DNA of 34,238 nt, taken from the NCBI GenBank assembly GCA_900544385.1, contig UQVD01000009.1, forward strand, positions 1 through 34,238, given 5' to 3'. The notes beneath the pieces are model-generated. The model saw only the letters and a program-made list of their open reading frames with translations, made no database searches and was not told where the DNA came from. The translations under genes were made by a program, and so were the position numbers. Within the stretch, counting starts at the first letter, position 1. Each line of letters begins with the position of its first letter. Shown piece after piece: positions 26,095 through 33,812 of this stretch. The DNA comes from an uncultured Collinsella sp. (GTDB lineage: Bacteria > Actinomycetota > Coriobacteriia > Coriobacteriales > Coriobacteriaceae).

Positions 26095-27012
26095 TTAAGC
26101 AATGCGATCGTCGCCGTCGTCCTCATTGAGCTGTGCCGAGTGCGGCGACTTGGTCGCGTGACCGATCAGGCGCTCGGCCTGCGCCAGATAACTCTCGCGA
26201 GCAGCAGTTGAGACCGTTGTGTCGCCCAGGTACGCAAGCAGTGCATGGATCATCAGCTTGTCAAGCAGGTCGTAATCTTTATGATGCTTGATATTGAGGA
26301 GATAGCGATTTTCGAGTCCGTGTACTTTGTTGGTCAAATCGATTTCCATCTTTTCCTCCATGTAATAAAAAGTGTGTCGTTCGTCCAAAAGTGCCTCAAA
26401 CGGGCGTTTGACGCATAACTCAAAGTTGAAACGCGGACTCGTATCGAACACGCGTCGCTGCACCTTGAGGTAGCGCTTATAAAACATGACGGCATCATCT
26501 TCATCCGCCGTAAAGCCACGCGATCCATCGCGGTGCAGCCGGTCGCATGGCTTTCTGCCATCGGTATGGCGCACGAAGGAGGACGGGATATAGGCACCCT
26601 GCTTGGTGCTGTACTTCATCCCTGTCGCAACTTCCTCGAACAAGAGAACACCAGCCGATTTAAAGCCCGCAGTACGCCCGTGCCTAAACATACTCACCGC
26701 AGTCGCTACACTGCCTATGCGGCTATCGCGCGGGGGAAAATACAGTGGCAGCAAAGCGAGTGTCGCGGCAGTCAAAAGTTCGCGGGCCTCGTGTACATCG
26801 GCTCGATACTGCTCGGGCACCAGCCCGGGAATATCGGGCGAGCGCTCTTCCAGCACGCCAACGAGCGATTTGGCCAGGCGCTCGACGTTCTTCTCGCCGC
26901 AGTACGGACACGGAAGAGACCGTTCTACCTTTCCGTTCATTTCGCACATGTCGCGGAGATCCTCGTCGATCGCACTGAGGAATGCCTCGTAGATGTTGTC
27001 CCGTTTCTTCAT
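26095..27012 (-). CDS. Hypothetical protein with single CxxC knuckle (305 aa)
   Basis: ATG 27012 is preceded by a modest AGAAAG site. Near residue 35 is CPYCGEKN, a half zinc-ribbon. A DRLHRDGSRGF segment and many aromatic/charged helices follow. The C-terminus is acidic (NEDDGDDRIA). No family is recognised. Its stop lies 37 bases upstream of the coupling ATPase start, so the two are likely co-transcribed, and this would be the first gene of that group. A substrate or adaptor role for the ATPase is possible but unsupported. Confidence 0.75.
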   Translation of the reverse strand: MKKRDNIYEAFLSAIDEDLRDMCEMNGKVERSLPCPYCGEKNVERLAKSLVGVLEERSPDIPGLVPEQYRADVHEARELLTAATLALLPLYFPPRDSRIGSVATAVSMFRHGRTAGFKSAGVLLFEEVATGMKYSTKQGAYIPSSFVRHTDGRKPCDRLHRDGSRGFTADEDDAVMFYKRYLKVQRRVFDTSPRFNFELCVKRPFEALLDERHTFYYMEEKMEIDLTNKVHGLENRYLLNIKHHKDYDLLDKLMIHALLAYLGDTTVSTAARESYLAQAERLIGHATKSPHSAQLNEDDGDDRIA

Positions 27013-27301
27013 GAATGTTTCTTTCTATCCGGTTTCGGGTGTTTGGTGTAAGTCTGTTCTAAGTTTTAGAATGCTCTGAGGTATGGATGATGACAATCGA
27101 CCTAACCTGCAGCTTCGTTAGTGAAATCACCCTGCTTGATAGCGCGGTTTGCCTAAAGGCTGTGTAGCGATTGCATCAAGCAGTTGGTATTGAGTTGGTT
27201 TTGGATTGCTTTGAGGATAGCACAGTAGGCTGTTCTCGTCATTAGAAATTTTTAAATTTTTCTGCTATTATATAGCCCACTAAGAAGAAAGGGCTCTATA
27301 C
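27013..27301. promoter_or_regulatory. Divergent intergenic region (289 bases)
   Basis: Located between the minus-strand 305-aa gene and the plus-strand 477-aa gene. It holds an 8-bp inverted repeat, CTGCTTGA (27132-27139) and TCAAGCAG (27176-27183). An AT-rich stretch near 27250-27275 has two AAATTTTT repeats and a TATTAT, a plausible -10 for the plus gene without a good -35. AGAAAGGG is the ribosome site for ATG 27302. Confidence 0.4.
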
Positions 27302-28735
27302 ATGCGTGAAACAACATCATTGCCACGTCTCACCGCCGCCGCCCTCTCGCGCGCGCTTAACCTAGAACAAGGCAGCCGCCTACTCACCGTTCGCCTACCT
27401 GGCGCCATCGGCTGCGAGGCGCTTCGTGAATGCTTCAGGCTGAACGGCAACGGCGTACCTAATATTTGCGAACTTGAGCCCGGCAAGCAGAACACGGGCA
27501 ATGACAACGCGGCGCCGGTGTTTATCGATGCCACAGCTTGCGTTCGCAAACGTTTTCGCGAAATCAACAGCGCATGTGAGGCGCTCATTAATGATCTGGA
27601 GCCTGGCTACCTGGGCTTCTGCGATTGGGAGGCCTATCTCTGGTGCCTGTATGCACTAGCCCTCTCCGGTCGTACTCGAGCCGCCGTACTGCTGCCGTTC
27701 GAGTCTTTGGACAACGCCGAGCAGGCACGCGCGATTCTGTTGCGCGAGGGGCTCGTCGAAAGCGTCCTATATCACCCGCTCGCCGAATCTCCGATGCACG
27801 GCATGTACGCACTTATTGTATTGTCGACGGGAAATCGCAGCGTTTCATTCCGCAATGCCGCCACGCCCATGCCACGCCTTCGGTTTGCCGACGGGGCTCG
27901 CTACCCCAATCTTCCCTTGGCTTTCTCCCCTGACTGGAGCGGCATCGAGTGCGACTCACGCAAAACGGTTTCCATTGAAACCGTCGAGCTCGAAACGCGC
28001 AAGCTACTCCAACACCACGCCGCGCTCTCCAAAGGCAGGGTTGGCCTGATCTCCGTAGCTCAAAACTACAGCGCAACGCTGGGCGACAGTTTTATGCGCG
28101 TGGTGCCGTTTATGCCCCGAGACAGCACCACCTCGGACGACATCGACGCTGTCGAGGTGCGCCGCATTTCATCTCAGGATTTCCGCAACGGCTATTTGCT
28201 ACCCAAGGATGTTGCGGAAGGCGCGTCGGAGCTGGATTCCGAACCTGTAAAGGTAGATCCAGACGTGTTGGCTCGTTACGAGCTTCATTGCGGCGATATC
28301 GTCATGCCGCGCATACTCGGTCGTTACGGCGCGTCAAACCTACTTGTGGTCGGCATCGATGATGCAAAGCAGCATCTAGTTGCCTCGCACAACACCACTG
28401 CCATTCGCCCGGCGATTCCAACGATGACCGACGAGGAGCGCATGGTGTATTCAGAAATGGTCGCAGCATACCTCACCGACGGCCATGGGTCCATAGTTTT
28501 GCAGGTATTGTCCGACAATCAGTACAGCCACGCCATTCGTCCTTCCGATCTATTCGAAATCGAAATCCCGCCGGCGCTTGACCCGCGCACGCGCGAGTAT
28601 AGCGAATCCATCAATCGCTTTGCCGAGGTCGTAGGGGCAAAGAAAAAAGCCGAGGCCGCTGTCGCCCAAGCTCAGCGCAACCTCGAAGCCGCAAAAAAGG
28701 CCGTCACCCAGGCGGTCGACCAGACCTGCGAATAG
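27302..28735 (+). CDS. HsdM-C-like / HsdS-like fusion protein (477 aa), probably DNA-binding
   Basis: Residues 105-185 (WEAYLWCLYALALSGRTRA, then LLPFESL, then AILLREGLVESVLYHPL, then YALIVLS) resemble the C-terminal part of type I N6-adenine methylases. The upstream SAM-binding and NPPY/F catalytic motifs are absent, and the first 100 residues look degenerate. Residues ~320-440 (LHCGDIVMPRILGRYG, then VASHNTTAIRP, then FEIEIPPALDP) resemble a target-recognition domain of a type I specificity subunit. The last ~35 residues are an Ala/Lys coiled coil, as in HsdS. No HsdR or active HsdM is adjacent. It may be an orphan DNA-recognition protein or a relic that is still intact. DNA binding is inferred. 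Confidence 0.75.
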   Translation: MRETTSLPRLTAAALSRALNLEQGSRLLTVRLPGAIGCEALRECFRLNGNGVPNICELEPGKQNTGNDNAAPVFIDATACVRKRFREINSACEALINDLEPGYLGFCDWEAYLWCLYALALSGRTRAAVLLPFESLDNAEQARAILLREGLVESVLYHPLAESPMHGMYALIVLSTGNRSVSFRNAATPMPRLRFADGARYPNLPLAFSPDWSGIECDSRKTVSIETVELETRKLLQHHAALSKGRVGLISVAQNYSATLGDSFMRVVPFMPRDSTTSDDIDAVEVRRISSQDFRNGYLLPKDVAEGASELDSEPVKVDPDVLARYELHCGDIVMPRILGRYGASNLLVVGIDDAKQHLVASHNTTAIRPAIPTMTDEERMVYSEMVAAYLTDGHGSIVLQVLSDNQYSHAIRPSDLFEIEIPPALDPRTREYSESINRFAEVVGAKKKAEAAVAQAQRNLEAAKKAVTQAVDQTCE

Positions 28736-28756
28736 CGCATAGGCAGTAGAAACGTC

Positions 28757-28795
28757 TTAAGCCGGCGACAGGAACTGGCCCTGCCGCCGGCTTAA
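28757..28795. terminator. Bidirectional terminator-like hairpin between convergent genes
   Basis: TTAAGCCGGCG (28757-28767) and CGCCGGCTTAA (28785-28795) form a perfect 11-bp stem with a 17-base loop. It lies between the plus-strand HsdS-like gene (stop 28735) and the minus-strand AbiEii gene (stop 28805). T-runs are weak on both sides. Confidence 0.55.
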
Positions 28796-28804
28796 CTATC
28801 TAGC

Positions 28805-29695
28805 CTATTCCCATCCCGTGGTCTGAGGATTCCATTTGCGCACATTCGCCGAATGATTAAAGCACGGTGCATACAACCGATTGACGATCTCTTCTGCCCC
28901 AGCAATGTTCCCCGCGAGATCAAGTACCCCCGCCTGCCTCGCCATCTTTATGTACTGCGCAGAACCATTTTGTTTCCACCAGAGAGGCGCCACGAACTCT
29001 TCCGGCATTGCCACCTTGCGGGCAGATGCTTCTTTCTCGACCCTCTCGACAAGCGTAGTCCCATCGACGAAGCAAGTTTTCGCGTACACCAAGATGTCGA
29101 CTATATCCTTGATTCGCGAAGAGGCACGGCCCTCATGCATCTCTACCATTGCGAGCAATTTATCTGCAAGGGCACTCTCCACTCGGCATACTCGATAGTC
29201 GCAGACTGGGAGCCCCTCAATATTCAAACGATCGATCGGCGCAAGAACCTCAGGCTCAAGTCCCCGCACTTCATCAATTACCAAGTCAATTGAAATTGGC
29301 TGCAGCTTCTTGGTTCCCATAAAGGGGGTGAACCACACCTTCGCACCACACCGATACTCATCTTCTTTTTTGATCTGCTCTGCACGATCAAAGACAAACG
29401 AAACGAAATCCTCCAGATCAATCGAAGCCGCCCGCGCCAGATCGGCAACAGCCTCTTCGAGGCTCTCCTCTTGAGCAACCAAGTCAATATCTCTTGTGAC
29501 ACGCGCATCGAGTGTTCGCGCCAGGACGCTTTGGCCACCCTTGAGTACAAAGCGGCCGTCATCTTCTGAAAAAAAGCGACATAGGAAGCGATGAAAGTAG
29601 AAACCGACGATCGCCCGATTAGTATCCATCGGCGATTCTCTTGCGGCATCCCTAACAGCCATCTCCAGTGCGGCAGGTGTTTTGTACTTCACCAT
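28805..29695 (-). CDS. abiEii: AbiEii-type nucleotidyltransferase toxin (296 aa)
   Basis: ATG 29695 has a GGAGG site and begins 15 bases after the antitoxin stop. Nucleotidyltransferase motifs: GGQS (53-56), TRDIDLV with the metal-binding Asp pair (69, 71), a third acidic strand ISIDLVID (134-141), and the family's helical LADKLLAM ... RIKDIVD (177-200). AbiEii/AbiGii toxins transfer nucleotides to RNA targets such as tRNA and cause growth arrest. The paired upstream AbiEi protein neutralises the toxin indirectly, as a type IV toxin-antitoxin. Length and motif order fit the family. Phage or plasmid maintenance roles are known for relatives and inferred here. Confidence 0.85.
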   Translation of the reverse strand: MVKYKTPAALEMAVRDAARESPMDTNRAIVGFYFHRFLCRFFSEDDGRFVLKGGQSVLARTLDARVTRDIDLVAQEESLEEAVADLARAASIDLEDFVSFVFDRAEQIKKEDEYRCGAKVWFTPFMGTKKLQPISIDLVIDEVRGLEPEVLAPIDRLNIEGLPVCDYRVCRVESALADKLLAMVEMHEGRASSRIKDIVDILVYAKTCFVDGTTLVERVEKEASARKVAMPEEFVAPLWWKQNGSAQYIKMARQAGVLDLAGNIAGAEEIVNRLYAPCFNHSANVRKWNPQTTGWE

Positions 29696-29710
29696 GTCCT
29701 CCGTTTTTCA

Positions 29711-30334
29711 TTACTCGTTCAGCGCCGTCAACAAGGGCATCATCAACTCGCGTCGTTTGGCGGTTTTAGAGTTCTCCTCTACAAGATCTTTCAGCCGCTG
29801 TATCTCGAGCCCTCGCCCAAGCGCGTCGTTATAGGCATCGATAATTAATGAGGGGTCCTCGCAATCGAGGCAAAGATCAACAAGCGTGCGCTCGGGTTTA
29901 GTTACCGGCAGGCCGTCGAGCCAGACGATGTCCTGCTCAGCGATCTCGCGCTTTGCAAAAGAAAGGGATTCGTTTCTCGTATTGATGCGCATGGGCGCGG
30001 TCATCCTGTAGGGGGACAGATAGAAATCGCCCATTTGCTGTAGGTTCGCCGCTGTCGTACCGCTCACGGCGATGCCATCCCACTGGCGTTTTCTCTCCCA
30101 CGCGCAAAGGGAGGGATTGGTGAGTTTCCAAAAAGCGTTGAGCTCGTCAGTGTCTCGGCGCTGCGTGCCCGACATCCGGTAGGCGCCGTGGCATATCCGT
30201 TCAAGACGCCCCACGCGGCATGAGTGTGCCAGCGCATCTCGAGAGATGTCCATACGAGCCGCCTGGGCTGTGGTGAACACGCCCTCACTCTCGGAAAGCT
30301 CGCTTATCGCCGTTATGTTGCTAAAGTACTTCAT
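29711..30334 (-). CDS. abiEi: AbiEi-type antitoxin / transcriptional autorepressor (207 aa)
   Basis: The frame extends to 30514, but I chose ATG 30334 (MKYFSNITAI) because the N-terminal winged helix begins there (GVFTTAQAARMDISRDALAHSCRVGRLERICHGAYRM, split over residues 19-54) and the promoter lies immediately upstream. The rest (AVSGTTAANL, DGLPVTKPERTLVDLC) matches the AbiEi C-terminal domain. Known AbiEi proteins repress their own promoter by binding inverted repeats and block AbiEii toxicity. The toxin gene follows after 15 bases. With this start the mRNA is predicted to be leaderless. Confidence 0.85.
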   Translation of the reverse strand: MKYFSNITAISELSESEGVFTTAQAARMDISRDALAHSCRVGRLERICHGAYRMSGTQRRDTDELNAFWKLTNPSLCAWERKRQWDGIAVSGTTAANLQQMGDFYLSPYRMTAPMRINTRNESLSFAKREIAEQDIVWLDGLPVTKPERTLVDLCLDCEDPSLIIDAYNDALGRGLEIQRLKDLVEENSKTAKRRELMMPLLTALNE

Positions 30335-30340
30335 GTTGCA

Positions 30341-30368
30341 ATTGTAGGATATTCTCATGCTTTTGCAA
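30341..30368 (-). promoter_or_regulatory. abiE promoter overlapping an inverted repeat; predicted leaderless start
   Basis: On the minus strand TTGCAA (30363-30368) and TACAAT (30341-30346) are 16 bases apart. ATG 30334 begins 6 bases after the -10, where transcription should start, so no leader and no ribosome site is expected. The 7-bp inverted repeat GTTGCAA (30335-30341) and TTGCAAC (30363-30369) spans the promoter and is a candidate AbiEi operator. Confidence 0.55.
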
Positions 30369-30453
30369 CGTGATTTTGATTCCCTATGACCGGCGTGCTT
30401 TGCGTACCCCTTTTCTGCCACCACTTTGTCATCGGCCCACCATCCCCTGCTAT

Positions 30454-30635
30454 CGAGGTCTAATACTTTTCCGCGAAGTGAACGTCTGTTTTTGGACCCC
30501 TGGAGCATCCGCATTTTTCAACGGCATAAACGCAGGATTCTGGCATCAAAGCCGCAGGAAACGGCACCCGAAAAGTGTCGATGCTTCGGGGGTCCGTTTT
30601 CACTCATTCACTTCTCGGAAAAGTATTAGACCTCG
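30454..30635. repeat. Palindromic repeat element, copy 1 (182 bases)
   Basis: The ends are inverted copies: CGAGGTCTAATACTTTTCCG at the left and its reverse complement at the right, extended by GAAGTGAA with one mismatch. It is homologous over its length to copy 2 at 33539-33712. The interior has a second dyad around GCATCCGC ... GATGCTTCGGGG. It encodes no gene; frames across it are spurious. Confidence 0.85.
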
Positions 30636-30890
30636 CTGTCAGCCGTCCCAAAGATCAGACTGCACCTCCTTCACGCCACGCAAAACCTGCCTTTTCTGCC
30701 CCCGCCCGCCTCCGCGCCACCCAAAAACTCATCCACTATTAATCTTGGCTCAAGAATCGCTTAATCTATAACCTGCACTATAGAGTTCGACCAAGGGCGG
30801 GGCGGCACCGCGCAACGCAGGCCGCCGAACGCAACGCTCGCGCCCGGGCAGATAGCCCGGCGTCGCGCCCATCGAACGAAAGGACAGGTC
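30636..30890 (+). promoter_or_regulatory. Upstream region of the UBA/DUF4342 gene
   Basis: TTGGCT (30745-30750) and TATAAC (30767-30772) are 16 bases apart, a tentative promoter that would give a GC-rich leader of about 115 bases. The leader contains a short CGGGC/GCCCG hairpin near 30845-30860. An AAAGGA ribosome site precedes ATG 30891. Nothing else is seen in this gap. Confidence 0.35.
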
Positions 30891-31433
30891 ATGGACGACC
30901 TCGAAAAAGTTGAAACCATCCGCACCAAGTGCAACGTGAGCTATACCGATGCCAAGGCCGCGCTCGACGCCGCCGACGGCAACGTTCTGGACGCCATCAT
31001 TTGGCTCGAGTCGCAGGGCAAGACCCAGACCACGTCGGCGCACGCCGCCACCGAGTCCGCGCCGGCCGATGAGCCCTCGGCCGAGATGGTCGCCGCACAG
31101 GCCGCCTACGAAAAGTCGAGCGAAAAGACCGACTTCTCCAAGAAGATGGACAGCGTGTGGGAGTACCTCAAAAAGCTCTTCCGCCTGAGCCTGGATACCA
31201 AGTTTATCGCCACGCGCCGCGACGCCATCATCCTCAACATTCCCATCCTGATCCCCATCGTCGCCCTGTTTGCCTGGGGCGCCACGATTTGGCTGATGCT
31301 GCTTGGCCTGTTCTTTGGTATGCGCTACCGCATCGACAGCGACGGCGACGTGCCCGGCAGCATCAACAACCTGATGGACCACGCCGCCGATGCCGCGGAC
31401 GGCATCAAACAAAATCTGAACGACGACAAGTAA
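30891..31433 (+). CDS. UBA-like/DUF4342 membrane protein (180 aa)
   Basis: Residues 5-43 form a UBA/CUE-like three-helix fold (VETIRTKCNVSYTDAKAALDA, then NVLDAIIWLE), as in the N-terminus of EF-Ts and DUF4342 proteins. A low-complexity Ala/Ser/Glu linker follows. Residues ~88-150 match DUF4342: EYLKKLFRLS, a basic TRR, and a hydrophobic segment (115-143, NIPILIPIVALFAWGATIWLMLLGL) that is likely a membrane anchor. The two-component system follows after 18 bases, so it may be co-transcribed and linked to envelope sensing. The exact role of the family is not known. Confidence 0.85.
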   Translation: MDDLEKVETIRTKCNVSYTDAKAALDAADGNVLDAIIWLESQGKTQTTSAHAATESAPADEPSAEMVAAQAAYEKSSEKTDFSKKMDSVWEYLKKLFRLSLDTKFIATRRDAIILNIPILIPIVALFAWGATIWLMLLGLFFGMRYRIDSDGDVPGSINNLMDHAADAADGIKQNLNDDK

Positions 31434-31451
31434 TCGCAGATGGGGGCACGT

Positions 31452-32237
31452 ATGGCACGAATCCTGATCGTAGAGGACGAAGAGAAAATCGCCCGCTTTG
31501 TGACGCTCGAGCTTGAGCACGAGGGCTATCAGGTGGAACACGCTGCCGATGGCCGCACCGCCGTTGACCTGGCGCTGGAGCGCAACTACGATCTGATTCT
31601 GCTCGATGTGCTGTTGCCGCAGCTCAACGGCATGGAGGTGCTGCGACGCGTCCGCAAGCACAAGGATGTGCCGGTGATTATGGTCACCGCGCGCGATGCC
31701 GTGATGGACAAGGTGGCCGGGCTCGACGCCGGTGCTGACGATTACCTGACCAAGCCGTTTGCGATTGAGGAGCTGTTCGCACGGATCCGCGTGGCGCTAA
31801 AGCGCTCGGAGGCCGTGCGGGCGGCTTCGGGCGTTGGCGGCATCGGTGCCGGGGCGAACGTAGTGGGCGGCGTGGGCGCCGGTACCATTGCGATGCCCCT
31901 GGCCGGCGGCTCGGCCCAGGCATCCGCCTCGCCCTCCCCCGCCGCGCTCGTCGTGGGTTCGGTCGCGCTCGATCCCAACCGCCGCGAAGTCACGGTCGGC
32001 GGCTCGCCCATCGCGCTCACGGCCCGCGAGTTCGATGTCCTCGCCCTGCTTATGACGCATGCCGAAACCGTGCTCACACGCGAGCGCATCGCGCACGAGG
32101 CGCTGGGCTACGAATACGTGGGCGACACCAACAACGTCGACGTGCACATCGCGCACCTGCGCGCCAAGATCGAGGACGCTGGCGGTGTCCGCATCCTCCA
32201 GACCGTGCGCGGGGTGGGCTATGTCTGCCGCGCGTAA
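31452..32237 (+). CDS. OmpR/PhoB-family response regulator (261 aa)
   Basis: I chose ATG 31452 (MARILIVEDEE) because GGGGG sits 5 bases before it; an in-frame ATG at 31440 lies before the ribosome site. Receiver residues: acidic pocket EDEE (8-11), phosphoacceptor Asp52 (LLDVLLP), Thr79, and Lys101 (TKPF). Residues ~168-260 are the winged-helix DNA-binding domain (ALTAREFDVLALL, then VDVHIAHLRAKIED, then TVRGVGYVCRA). The linker (122-166) is unusually long and Gly/Ala/Ser/Pro-rich. It overlaps the kinase gene start by 17 nt. It should act as a transcription factor phosphorylated by the next gene's product; targets are unknown. Confidence 0.93.
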   Translation: MARILIVEDEEKIARFVTLELEHEGYQVEHAADGRTAVDLALERNYDLILLDVLLPQLNGMEVLRRVRKHKDVPVIMVTARDAVMDKVAGLDAGADDYLTKPFAIEELFARIRVALKRSEAVRAASGVGGIGAGANVVGGVGAGTIAMPLAGGSAQASASPSPAALVVGSVALDPNRREVTVGGSPIALTAREFDVLALLMTHAETVLTRERIAHEALGYEYVGDTNNVDVHIAHLRAKIEDAGGVRILQTVRGVGYVCRA

Positions 32238-33516
32238 CGCCGAGACCAAGCGCGTCACCTCCATCGCCCGCGCCATCAACTGGAGCTACATGTGGCGCCG
32301 CTTGGTAAGCTACGTCTGGCTGGATCTGTTACTGCTGCTTGTTGCGGCGGCGATCCTCGTCTATGGATACAACCAGACGCTACCCGACGGCGCGTTTACC
32401 GCAGGATGGATTCCAGGCGCCACCGTTCACGGCATGTCGCTGACGCCAGCACGCGGCTGGGATCTGACAACGCTTACCTATACCGTCGAGCTTGCGCGTA
32501 CCACCAAGACCTTCCCCCTCGCGCAGGATCTGGTCATGCTGTGGCCCCTTTATCTTGTCGTTGCGGGCTGGCAGGTCATCAGCGTGCTCAACATGCTCGG
32601 CGGCGCGAGGCGCGTGCGCCGTACCATGGCGCCGCTCAACGACCTGGCCTTGCGCGTGGACGAGCTCGGCCGTATGCAACTCGCCGGCGGCAAGATGGAA
32701 ACGCTGGAGCAGGCCATCGAGCGCGCAAGCGTCGACTCGCCAAGCGTCACCACCGGCGACGCCGACTTGGCGAGCATCGAGGTCGCGCTCAACCGCCTAC
32801 TGCGTCAGATGCAAGAAGCAAAGCTGCAGCAGATGCGCTTTGTCAATGATGCGAGTCACGAACTGCGCACGCCCATCGCGGTGATTCAGGGCTACGTAAA
32901 CATGCTCGATCGTTGGGGTAAGGACGACCCGGACGTGCTGGCAGAGTCCATCGCCTCGCTCAAGACCGAAAGCGAGCATATGCAGGAGCTCGTGGAGCAG
33001 CTGCTGTTTTTGGCGCGCGGCGATGCCGGCCGCACCGTGCTGCGGCGCGCGAATACCAACCTGGCCGCACTGGTCGGCGAGGTTTGCGAAGAATCGCAGA
33101 TGATTGATGCCACGCACGCGTATCGGCTGGCCTTTGACGCTGCGCTCGCCAGCGACCCGCGCTGCGACGCGTCCGTCGATGTCGCGCTTGTGAAGCAGGC
33201 TCTGCGCGTAATCGTGCAGAATGCCGCCAAGTATTCGGACGCGGGCACGACCGTCACGTTTGCCATAACGCCCGATGCGGGCACGGGCGCGATTGACATA
33301 AGCATTGAGGACGAGGGCATCGGCATGAACCAGGAATCCGCAGCTCACGCGTTCGAGCGGTTCTACCGTGCCGACAACGCGCGCGATGTCGGCGCACAGG
33401 GTTCGGGCCTGGGGCTCGCCATTGCCAAGTGGATTGTCGACAGCCACGGCGGCGTCATCGGCGTGACCTCGGTCGAAGGCGTCGGTAGCCGCTTTACGAT
33501 TCGCCTACCGCGGTAA
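32221..33516 (+). CDS. Membrane sensor histidine kinase (431 aa)
   Basis: ATG 32221 lies within the regulator's last codons. Two membrane segments (about 29-49 and 103-124) frame a ~50-residue external loop. The HAMP-like region follows (APLNDLALRVDEL). The phosphorylated His is His213 in NDASHELRTPIAVIQGY. The ATP-binding boxes are QNAAKYSD (N), DEGIGMNQE (G1), FERFYRAD (F) and GSGLGLAIAK (G2). This is a complete HPK1-type kinase and the cognate partner of the upstream regulator. The stimulus cannot be deduced. Repeat copy 2 begins 22 bases after the stop. Confidence 0.93.
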   Translation: MSAARNAETKRVTSIARAINWSYMWRRLVSYVWLDLLLLLVAAAILVYGYNQTLPDGAFTAGWIPGATVHGMSLTPARGWDLTTLTYTVELARTTKTFPLAQDLVMLWPLYLVVAGWQVISVLNMLGGARRVRRTMAPLNDLALRVDELGRMQLAGGKMETLEQAIERASVDSPSVTTGDADLASIEVALNRLLRQMQEAKLQQMRFVNDASHELRTPIAVIQGYVNMLDRWGKDDPDVLAESIASLKTESEHMQELVEQLLFLARGDAGRTVLRRANTNLAALVGEVCEESQMIDATHAYRLAFDAALASDPRCDASVDVALVKQALRVIVQNAAKYSDAGTTVTFAITPDAGTGAIDISIEDEGIGMNQESAAHAFERFYRADNARDVGAQGSGLGLAIAKWIVDSHGGVIGVTSVEGVGSRFTIRLPR

Positions 33517-33538
33517 GGGGCGCCTCTCGCGAATCGTG

Positions 33539-33712
33539 GTCTAATACTTTTCCGCGAAGTGAACGTCAGTTTTTGGAGCCCCGAAGCATCCGCATTTTTC
33601 AACGACAAAATCGCAGGATTCCAGCATCGAAACCGCAGGAAACGACGCCCTTAAAGTGTCAATGCTTCGGGGATCCGATTTGTCTCGTTCACTTCTCGGA
33701 AAAGTATTAGAC
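33539..33712. repeat. Palindromic repeat element, copy 2 (174 bases)
   Basis: The left end GTCTAATACTTTTCCG continues with CGAAGTGAACG; the right end (33686-33712) is its reverse complement with 1 mismatch in 27. An inner perfect dyad, CCCCGAAGCAT (33579-33589) and ATGCTTCGGGG (33662-33672), makes the whole element a long branched hairpin. It is a close relative of copy 1 at 30454-30635. Confidence 0.88.
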
Positions 33713-33756
33713 TTCGGTTTTTTGACCGTTGCAAAAGTCAACCCCTCGGCATAAAT

Positions 33757-33790
33757 AAAGGGATAAGGCCATGCGGCCCTATCCCTTTTT
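33757..33790. terminator. Bidirectional intrinsic terminator
   Basis: AGGGATAAGGCC and GGCCCTATCCCT form a 12-bp stem with one mismatch and a 4-base loop. A-rich sequence flanks the left and T5 the right, so it can end transcripts in both directions: the kinase operon on the plus strand and the VOC gene (stop 33813) on the minus strand. Confidence 0.8.
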
Positions 33791-33812
33791 GCTAGCTATA
33801 GCAGCTTGTACG

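Noticed and set aside
24549..26129. 526-codon open frame on the plus strand
   Set aside because: It is the antisense shadow of the coupling ATPase, which has clear Walker motifs.
30335..30514. 60-residue N-terminal extension of AbiEi
   Set aside because: It crosses the promoter and the palindromic repeat copy 1. AbiEi homologues begin at the winged helix.
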